The translations under genes and the position numbers were made by a program. Below, one piece after another: positions 56,140-64,000 of a stretch of 64,000 nt of DNA. Under the pieces are notes generated by a model. It worked only from the letters and a program-made list of their open reading frames with translations. It did not search any database and was not told the origin of the DNA. The number at the start of each line of letters is the position of its first letter. Within the stretch, counting starts at the first letter, position 1. The stretch is taken from NCBI RefSeq assembly GCF_035222275.1, contig NC_085884.1, positions 2,232,001 through 2,296,000 on the forward strand, read 5' to 3'. Origin of the DNA: Podospora bellae-mahoneyi. Its lineage: Eukaryota > Ascomycota > Sordariomycetes > Sordariales > Podosporaceae.

Positions 56140-57044
56140 AGAGGCGTAGGCATGCGAGGAGCAGCGAACGTTTTAAGGAAAACACGATGCACGATCAATC
56201 CTTTGCCGTCAGCAAGAAAATACACCGGCTTATTAGAAGCCAAGGGTATAACACCAGCTGGTGCGTGGCATTGCCCGACAGAGTTCGGGATGGGGCACAT
56301 CTCCGGAACGAATGTGCCCCCATACAGCCTCAGGAAACCATTCGCAGTAAGAATTTGGCTTGCGCTAGTAGCGTTGGGAACCAAGATATTTCTACTAGCG
56401 AGAAACTTGGATGGCACGTTTTTGGCATATCACCGAGCTGTACGCAACGCCATACGAGAGTGCAATCAATATCAAAATTCAGACCTTGCAAGCTATTCCC
56501 ACTTCCTCGACATACCAAGGTCTTGTACCCACAATAGTCCACATCACCACCTTCCCGCTATCCGTCTCCTATCATTTTCAATACTCAAGATCTTGCAGTT
56601 GCACCATCAGTGGTATCGCCAGTCTGTCAGTGGTATTTCCTTCAGCTTGACAACACACACACAGCCCCATTATGCATGGTTCGCACTGCATAACCCCTGC
56701 GTATTCGCTACGTGATAGCACGTTGGGGATAACGTACCCTGCAGTTGTCCATGGTGCATGCGATGATAGTAGCAATGTTGCAGCTGCAAAGCGGGGAAAA
56801 GACTGTTTGATTGACCCGATGGTTACACGTCCTTGCTGACATGCATCTTGGCAGTCATCAACAATGGCTTGTTGGATGAATACAGATCACGGCATGCAGG
56901 GTTCCCCACCAGAACTGCCGTGTTCGAGGGTGATCATCAGTGGGTGGGTGGTGTTATCCCAAGATTGAGATGGCTTCATTGCTACACACATGCCGGTGGT
57001 CCGTGTTGGCTGACGAGGAGGTGACGGGAGGTTGCGTTTTGAGG
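56140..57044. other. No supported gene; intergenic
   Basis: Open frames on both strands here (up to 187 codons) overlap each other and lack any family pattern. I take the region as the 3' flank of the small gene and the P450 promoter. Confidence 0.45.
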
Positions 57045-57047
57045 AAA

Positions 57048-57053
57048 TATATA
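57048..57053 (+). promoter_or_regulatory. TATA box of the P450 gene
   Basis: TATATA lies 77 bp before the P450 ATG at 57130, a plausible distance for a regulated fungal promoter. Confidence 0.4.
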
Positions 57054-57129
57054 GGGGCTGCCGGGCGCGGTTGGGTGTCTGGGCTTGATCACTTGGTCCA
57101 GGAAGCACCTTGCCTTCACCATCACCACC

Positions 57130-58814
57130 ATGGCGAGCTGGTACTTATCCCTTTTCATAGGCATTCTGGCCTTTACGATCTTCAAGCTTCGCAATGTCGG
57201 CCGTCGACCGAAAGGTCTCCCTCCTGGACCTCCAACCCTCCCCCTCATCGGCAATTTACACCAGATCCCGCCCAAGAACGCATATGTCCAATTCAAGAAG
57301 TGGGCAGAAGAATACGGCCCAGTCTACTCGCTGATCACCGGGACGAAAGTCATGATTGTGCTCAACACCGGCGTCGCCATCAAAGACCTCCTCGACAAGC
57401 GCAGCAACATCTACTCGTCCCGACCGGAGATGTACATCTCCTCCCTTGCCAGCGGCGGCCTCCGCATGTTGCTCATGCCATACGGTGATACCTGGCGGCG
57501 AGTCAGGAAGCTCTTCCATGGGTTGCTGCACCTGAAGGCGTCGAACTCGTACGTCCCCTACCAGGATCTCGAGAGCACATCCATGATGATTGCGTTGTTG
57601 GAAGAACCAGACAAGGTGCTGCATCATATTAGACGGTACACCAACTCCTTGACCACCCAGATCGTCTACGGGTTTCGAACCCCAAAGATTGATGACCCCA
57701 AGCTGCTCAGACTGTACCACGTTATCGAGGAGTGGTCGTCCATCACCGGCGCCGGGGCGGCAGCTGTCTTGGACGTCTTTCCCATTTTCCGATCCCTACC
57801 CCCTTTCATTCGCCCACTTTATCGCCATGCATTGGACCTCAAAGAGCGAACGTTTGACCTCTACAAAGGCCACTGGCTCGAGGCGAAGAAAAAGGTGCAG
57901 AATGGCACAGCCAAGCCATGTTTCTGCGTCGGTATTGCCAACGCACAAGAAAGCCAAAAGTTTGATGATGACTTTGCTGCCATGGTTGCTGGGACGGCGC
58001 TGGAGGCAAGCTCGGATACCACTGCCTCGACGCTGGCGGGGTTTGTCCTTGCTATGATCTTGTATCCGGAGGCGCAAAACAAGGCGCAGAGGGTGGTTGA
58101 TGAAGTTTGCGGGGATAGATTCCCCTCAATTGAGGATATGGAAAACCCAAAGGCGCAGTATATCAGGGCTTGTGTGAAGGAGAACTTGAGGTGGATGCCG
58201 ACCGCGATATTGGGCGCGCCGCATGCGGTGATTAGGGATGATGAGTATATGGGGTATAAGATTCCCAAAGGGGCGGGGGTGGTGTATAATGCTTGGTTGG
58301 TCACTTCTATTCCTTTCTTCGCTGATATTTTGCTGATGGTTGCAGGGCTGTACATATGGACGCCGAACGACACCCTAACCCCCGCGTCTTTGATCCTGAC
58401 CGGTACATCCATGACTTTGCTAGCTCGACCGAGTCAGCTCAACAGGCTGACGCTACCAAACGGGATCATTTTAGTTTTGGGGCGGGGAGGAGAATCTGCG
58501 AGGGGATGCACGTGGTTGACAGGTCGATGTTCCTTGTTATTGCGAGGTTGATGTGGGCGTTCAAGTTTGAGAAGGCGATTGATGAGGTGACGGGGCAGGA
58601 GATCACACCCGATCAGGATGATCTAGTCGGTGGGTTCCTGATGCAGCCCAGGCCGTTTAGGTTGAAGATCACGCCCAGGAGCGAGAAGAAAGCGGAGACG
58701 GTGAGGGAGAAGTGGGGGGAGTGTTTGGGTTTGTTGGATGAAGGGGGGCAGTGGAGGAGTGTACCGGAGGGGATGCCGTTTACTGTTTCTGAGGGGGATG
58801 GGAAGGGGGAGTGA
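57130..58814 (+). CDS. Cytochrome P450 monooxygenase
   Basis: Exons are 57130-58295 and 58346-58814 with a 50-nt intron (GTTGGT donor, CTGAT branch, CAG acceptor), giving 544 aa. An N-terminal membrane anchor (residues 1-20) is followed by the proline hinge GLPPGPPTLPLIGN, the I-helix GTALEASSDTTAS, the K-helix ExxR in KENLRW, and the haem-binding FSFGAGRRICEG. The overall pattern resembles fungal P450s of the O-methylsterigmatocystin oxidoreductase-like group. The substrate is unknown. The neighbours are not biosynthetic core genes, so this looks like an isolated P450 and not a cluster member. The second half of the coding strand is strongly G-rich. Confidence 0.95.
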
Positions 58815-59003
58815 TAGTTGCTTTGACCTTGATGGATATCTTGGGGGTGGTAGTTGTCTTGCGATGTTGGTGAATGGATGGAGCCAGACATACGAAGGTT
58901 GAGAACTTTGGTCCCGATTTGTTCAGTAGTATATATCTGGGGTATTAGGTGGCGTAAAACTTTGAAATAAGCTCAGTTCATCACGTTCTTGCTTGAAAAC
59001 CCC
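58815..59003. other. Short convergent spacer
   Basis: This separates the ends of the P450 gene (plus) and the HET gene (minus). Nothing else is seen. Confidence 0.5.
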
Positions 59004-60826
59004 TCAATTCAAGATGCAGTCCACTCGTTGCAAACCTAACCTTCCCCCAAGTGGAACTGTCAAGACTTTAACCCCCGATAGAATGTCAAATCTTGTCCAT
59101 TCTATCCCGATATCCCCCTGCAGTGCGTGTTCCATGTCCTCTTCCATATAGCCAGGCACATACGAGTCACCAACATACTCATAGTAACCATCGTGAATAA
59201 ATCTCAGGATTAGTGGAGCGTGACCTCCTGCATCCAAGCAAACAAGATCGCCCTCCCTGCAGTCAGGCGAACCCAGTCCGAGTCGGAACCTGGAATTGGA
59301 ACCCAGCCCCGTGGCCATGTAGAGCTGGCGCTGCGGTGCAGTTCTGCTAGCATTCAGAGTGGTGGTGTGCGTGATGGCTTCAATTACCTCAGTCTTGTTA
59401 ATCTTATTGTTCTCGGGCTCGGCGTCAAGATAAAGTCTATCCACCTTGAGAGAAGCACGACTGATGGCTTCCTTGAACCAATCAAACGACTCCTCACCAA
59501 GGTTCTGGCCACCTGTGAGGCAGCTGTACAACTCGACGAGACATGGCTCATTGATAGGGCCGACAAATCGTATAAGTCTGTCGAGGTTCGTCCACCACCT
59601 CTGCAGGCTATATGTCCTGTGAATTATGCCAACCAACTTGCCGTGAACCTGCAGCACCCCCGCGTTTAATACAACCGGTAGATGCTCGCTTCGAGATATC
59701 ACACTTCTCGTTACCCGACTCAGTGCCGGGTACCGGAGAGCTTCAATATTGCAGGAAAAGTCCGGCGTCCAGGAAGGGAGGTATGCCTCCCACGTCGTGA
59801 GATGGGTCCTGAGATGGATGAAAAGAAACAAAATAATCAGTGTCTTGTCACTCTCAATCAAAAACTTTGCCATTTCGGTGTAGACCTCCGACACATGCTT
59901 GTTGTAATCCGGTTTGGGAGGGTGAATGCCCGCCGCAATCCCATCAAAGTGTATCATGCCAACAATGGCAAAGACGTGATCTCGAAGGTCGGAACATTCC
60001 TTATTGATGCTCACGGTGAGGACCTCGTTTAGGTTGGTGATGCCCTGGCCACTGTGGTGGTGTTGGAGCTCATAAGACTGTTGTCGCAGATAGTCGATCC
60101 CCGAGAACATTTCGAAAGCCCTGGTGTATGCCTTCAAAGTTTGACGCCCCAGTATGCTCGACTTTGGGGTCAAGACGTCTTCAAGCTCCTCCCCCATAGC
60201 CAGAGGGCTGGCAGCAGCCCATGTCTCCCAGTCTTCCCACTGGTTCCCACATCCGATAAGAGGCGCTTTTTCTGGGCAAATGACCTCCTGTAGAATCCAT
60301 GTTCTGCTCCAAAAAGGCCGGTTCATCAGAGCTGTCAAAGGCTCAATGGCGCGCCACACGTCCAGAGCCGGCTTCATGGGGGACCTCGCAGACACAGCTC
60401 GAATGAGCTCAAAGGCCTCTTCGGTCTCAGGACCAGCTGGGCCCAGCCATGCAAGAACACGGGATGCGCCCTTAAAATTTGTCCCATGTACTCGACCTGG
60501 TGATTCCTCTCTGTATTGTCCTCTTGGTTGATGCAGATGGCGTCGATCCAGACCCGGCCGTCCCGATCTTTGAGTCTGAGGTGGCGAAAAGCATCATGAG
60601 CTGACTTGGTGACGGGCAGAGAGGCCGCGCCGATGGAAATCAAGTAATTGCGGGTTGGATCCCCCCAAGTGTAGGAGAGGGCTTCGTAGTCGTTTTCATG
60701 TTGCAGGCTGTGGTGGGTGAGGGAGCATAAGATTGGATCGTCGGACGAGCCTGGGTGGATCGTCAAGACGCGGATTTGGGCGATCGAGTGATCGATGGGT
60801 TGGTATTCAAGATGTGGAGGTGGCAT
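59004..60826 (-). pseudogene. HET-domain protein with a single frameshift
   Basis: The HET domain (PF06985 type) is clear: HENDYEALSYTWGD, then WIDAICINQEDNTERNHQVEYMGQIL, then in another frame GASRVLAWLGP and WSRTWILQEVICPEKAPLIGC. The start is the ATG at 60826 and the stop is at 59004. The frame changes once, near 60471-60478, in the run TTAAGGGCG on the coding strand, as if one base were missing from the A or G run. After correction the protein would be about 607 aa, the size of many HET-6-like proteins, with a GDLVCLDAGGHAPLILR-like C-terminal segment common in this group. HET proteins execute allorecognition cell death. The single defect could be a real null allele or a sequencing error. 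Confidence 0.85.
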
Positions 60827-61310
60827 ATTTTTGTTGTTAATGGGATTATCTGGTCATACATGACAATATCGGGTGAAGAATTTGGAAGTAATGTTGCTGG
60901 TGAGTAGCTGGAGGCATCCATCGTTTGGACAGTGATGATGTCACGCCGGCCGCACAACAGCTGACCAATGAAGTCGAGAATCGTGTGGTTAGGCCAAATA
61001 CCTACCTACCAGACACACCCTGCCCACAAGGTAATTGAGACAGCGAAGGTAAGTTAACCTATACCATATTATGAACTATGCCTCACAAGCAAGTTAATAC
61101 GCATTTCTACTAGGTTGGATGACCAGGAAATGGCCCACCCACAGAGGTAGCCCACATTGGCTTGAACTTACCAGTGCCATTTTCCACACTAAACCCTCAA
61201 CAACCCTGGACCTCCGAAAGCCCCCGCCAACTTTATATTCCACCCCCAGAGGTCAAAATAGACCATTTCTTTTCCTTCTTTTTGCTCCAGGTACCTATTA
61301 ATAGCCAAAT
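60827..61310. other. No supported gene; HET promoter side
   Basis: Ordinary composition up to about 61300, then an abrupt change to AT-rich repeat DNA. No gene is seen. Confidence 0.5.
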
Positions 61311-61319
61311 ATACCGAGG

Positions 61320-62239
61320 AAGATATCGCAAATGCCGAACAAAATATTCTTATTAGTATAAGTTAGTATAAAACGTCCGATAAATATAAAGTATTACGAT
61401 CTATATTAAAGTACCGTATTTTGAAAATTTAGGTTTATCAATAGGCCTATGAAAATTAATAACGGTTTATTTAAAGCTAAAAAAACTTTATTTTTTAATA
61501 TATCTTTCTTTTAAAAAAAATTTAATTATATTTTTATCTACGTTAATATGAAAACTTTAACGGTAAATATATTAATTAAATAAATTAATTTTTATTTTAT
61601 TAAAAAATATTAAATAATTTCTTTTATTAATTATTATTTTAATATTAAAACGAAAATAAAAAAATTTAATTATATTAAAGTTAACGAAACTACCCCGGAA
61701 AATATTAATAAGTTTTTTAACCTATATTTTACCGTTTATTAAATTAAAGTTAAAAATAAATATATTTATAATAAAATAAAAATGAAAAAAATTAAAAAAA
61801 AAAACGGTTTAATTATAAGGTTTTTAATAAAGGATAAAAAATGTATATACGTCAAATGAAATAAAAAAAGAACTTACATTACTATATTAAAGTATATTTT
61901 TTAGTATAAAAATGCTTTTTTCTCGGGATAACTTTTAAAAACTAAAATCTTTTAAAATAATAGTTTAAAGATTAATTCGATAAAAATTAATATATAATGG
62001 TTTGGGGTGTAGCCACAGGCCTAAGGGTATAAGTAAAGAAGTGGGGCTCTCTGAGGATTCGGGGGTTCAGGGGTCATATATATAAACGGTCTGCTTCGGA
62101 CATTCTATTTTAGACAGATCATCGACTTTTATTTCTTCGTATTTTTGCGCTTTGCATGCGTGCGGGCAATTCTGGCCCTCTGATCAGGCCACTCCGGTGC
62201 TTATTGTGTGGTCTGCGAGCCCACAGAGTCTTTTGTTTG
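61320..62239 (+). mobile_element. RIP-mutated retroelement relic with an unmutated LTR-like end
   Basis: 61320-61995 is AT-saturated with no readable frame, as in the RIP-mutated transposon cores. It ends in the purine-ish run GGTTTGGGG (61999-62007), directly followed by TGTAGCCACAGG at 62008, the layout of a polypurine tract and the start of a 3' LTR. The LTR-like part has normal composition, a TATATATA at about 62079-62086, and ends somewhere before 62240. Family and exact end cannot be set from this window. Confidence 0.45.
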
Positions 62240-62684
62240 TGTCACAGTTAACCCAACGGCAGGCCGCGCAGTATGTGGGGCGCGGGGCGTCCCCAGCCAA
62301 TCATTAAGGAAACCAGGAGGCAGCCAATCAAGGCTGGCCAGAAGTGCTACGGCGCCAAGAGGCCTGAGCAGTCTGCAGGATGCAAGATGCTACGGGTGAT
62401 CGAAGGCATAGCACGATGAGCACTTCGCAGGATATAAAGTGCTAGGAGTGATCGGGGCCGTAGCAGGGTGAGTACCTTAGGGCCCCAAGGTCTATATATA
62501 CGGAGGAACTAGCTAGTATAGATAGATAGTTCCGTAATATATAATTTAAACTTATATTTACGGTATTTAATATTTATATCGAGATATCTTATTATATACT
62601 ATTTAGCTATACCGAATTAAGATTATTTAAAAGTAGCCTTTAACCGGTATCCCTTTTAAAGGTTTTAGATAGGGATTCATTATA
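62240..62684 (+). repeat. LTR of a second retrotransposon, partly RIP-mutated
   Basis: This is a 445-bp LTR starting TGTCAC and ending TTCATTATA. From the TATATATA box (about 62493) to the end it aligns with the solo LTR at 14252-14635, with differences that are nearly all C-to-T or G-to-A. The first 250 bp have normal composition and only scattered similarity to that LTR. AT-rich internal sequence follows at 62685. Confidence 0.82.
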
Positions 62685-64000
62685 CGTTATATATTTACTT
62701 TAATTTTATTATAAATAAATTAAAAATATTTTTTTATTACTATAGCCGGACCTAAAAATATTTAAATAAAAAGCGTTTCGCTTAGTTTAAATAATAAAGG
62801 ACCTACTATTATTAATATTCGACCTACCGTAAAGTAAATAATATAGCGTTTTAAAGAATTTAAAAATAAAGCTTAATAAACTCGGAAATAGATTATCGCT
62901 ATATTAACCTTACTTAAAATAGTACCTAAATTCCTAATACCGGAACGTTATAGAAAAAAAAAATTTAAAGGGTTTTTAATTTAATTTAAAATTTATTTTT
63001 ATTAATATTTAAATTAATTTACTAATAAAGAATCGAAAGTTATTTTTATAGCTATTAAACTTAAAGATAAAGCTTTTACGTAATTCGAGCCTATTCTTAA
63101 TAATTATTACGAGGAGAAGCCGTTCGATTAAAAAAAAAATTATTATAAAATACTTTAAGAATTACTATATTTTTAAAATTAAGTTTAAGGAGGTATTTAA
63201 AGAGTATAATAAAGTAAAGTACGCGTAAAAGAGGCTCGTAAATCTATATTAAACGTACTTAACGGTTAATTACACGGCTTTATTTAAAATTAATAACTTA
63301 TATAATACTATTAACGATAAAAAATTAATATAATTTTTCTATAATAGCCTTAAAGAAAAAATAAAAAATAAATTATATAAGGAATCGAGGTTTAATATTA
63401 TCGATAAGTATATTACTATAGCTATACGGATCGACGATCGGTAGTTTTAACGTCGTACGGAGAAAAAAAGTAATAATAAAGGTTATTATAGTAATAAAAA
63501 GTACTTTAATAATAATTATTTTAACGATAAACGTAAAAAATGATACTTTAATATTAATTATTCCGGTATTATATATTTAAAATTAATAAATATCGATATT
63601 ATATAATAGTAAAGGCCGTAAAGTTAAGGTTAAAATAAAAATAACTTTAAGTATTTTAATTATAGTAAAGTAAAATACTTTAAAAAGGATTATCGAATAT
63701 TTAAATAATTTAATTAAAAAGAAAATCGTAATTATTATTATATTAAAGGGACCGAAGGTTATAAAAATAATAATTATTAGGTATTAATAAAGCGGAGTAA
63801 TAAAATTAAAAAGAAACTTTAATTAATATACCGAATAAAAGGAAGTAAAGTTCTAGGAACTACGGGAAGTAATAAAAAAGCTAAAAGCGGAATATAAGGA
63901 AAAAGATTTTTAAATATAAGTATTATAGAATTAATTAATATAAATTATTACAAAAATTATTACGGAAATCGCTAAAGGTAATAGTCTTACGTAAAAACTT
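62685..64000 (+). pseudogene. RIP-mutated retrotransposon internal region with gag zinc knuckle relic
   Basis: The sequence is AT-saturated and stop-filled up to the window edge. One motif remains readable at 63652-63693: a codon pattern matching the gag zinc knuckle, C-x2-C-x4-H-x4-C, where the three Cys codons now read TAT (TGC mutated on both strands) and the His reads TAC (from CAC). This marks the region as the gag part of an LTR retrotransposon whose left LTR is at 62240-62684. Pol and the right LTR lie beyond the window. Confidence 0.72.

Noticed and set aside
55998-56715. Open frames of 139 and 187 codons on opposite strands
   Set aside because: They overlap each other and the end of the small three-exon gene, and have no recognisable motif.

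Overview
This window is nuclear DNA of a filamentous ascomycete (Pezizomycotina, most likely a sordariomycete). The evidence is short 50-75 nt GT-AG introns with CTAAC-like branch points, fungal-specific families (HET domain, NACHT-type NLR/STAND, fungal fruit-body lectin, a multi-pass GPCR-like membrane protein), and AT-rich relics of transposons with the C-to-T / G-to-A decay typical of RIP (repeat-induced point mutation). No species can be named from the sequence alone.

Layout. 1-7 kb: an inactive-looking trypsin-fold protein, then a Fot1/pogo-like DNA transposon (3.73-5.56 kb) with perfect 53-bp inverted repeats and a RIP-ruined core. 6.4-12.7 kb: a small two-exon gene, a fruit-body lectin, two decayed genes and a Cys-rich hypothetical. 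12.8-15.0 kb: a second Fot1-like element carrying a nested, unmutated solo LTR. 15.4-18.2 kb: an F-box protein and a broken short-chain dehydrogenase. 19-45.7 kb: a housekeeping core with a Skt5/Chs4-type chitin synthase regulator, RPN12 (proteasome lid), alpha-COP (COPI coat), UGGT (ER folding sensor), RAD54 (recombination), a broken coiled-coil gene, a multi-pass membrane protein, a small hypothetical, a tRNA-like sequence and a GH51 arabinofuranosidase. 47-61 kb: an accessory block with a decaying NLR, an NLR with an N-terminal SesB/SERAC1-like hydrolase and an abnormal P-loop, a 99-aa probable mitochondrial protein, a cytochrome P450 and a frameshifted HET protein. 61.3-64 kb: RIP-mutated retrotransposons, including an LTR and a gag zinc-knuckle relic.

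Functional links. Alpha-COP and UGGT are divergently transcribed from one 865-bp spacer that contains two AGCGTGGC motifs resembling unfolded-protein-response elements. The NLRs and the HET protein are all allorecognition/innate-immunity families, and two of the three are broken. Several other genes here are also broken (a dehydrogenase, a coiled-coil gene and two small genes), and four of the nonsense codons could each arise by a single CpA-to-TpA change, so RIP-like mutation may have leaked from repeats into genes.

Gene models were spliced by eye. Exon joins were accepted where donor, branch, acceptor and reading phase all agreed; joins that do not close are stated as such.
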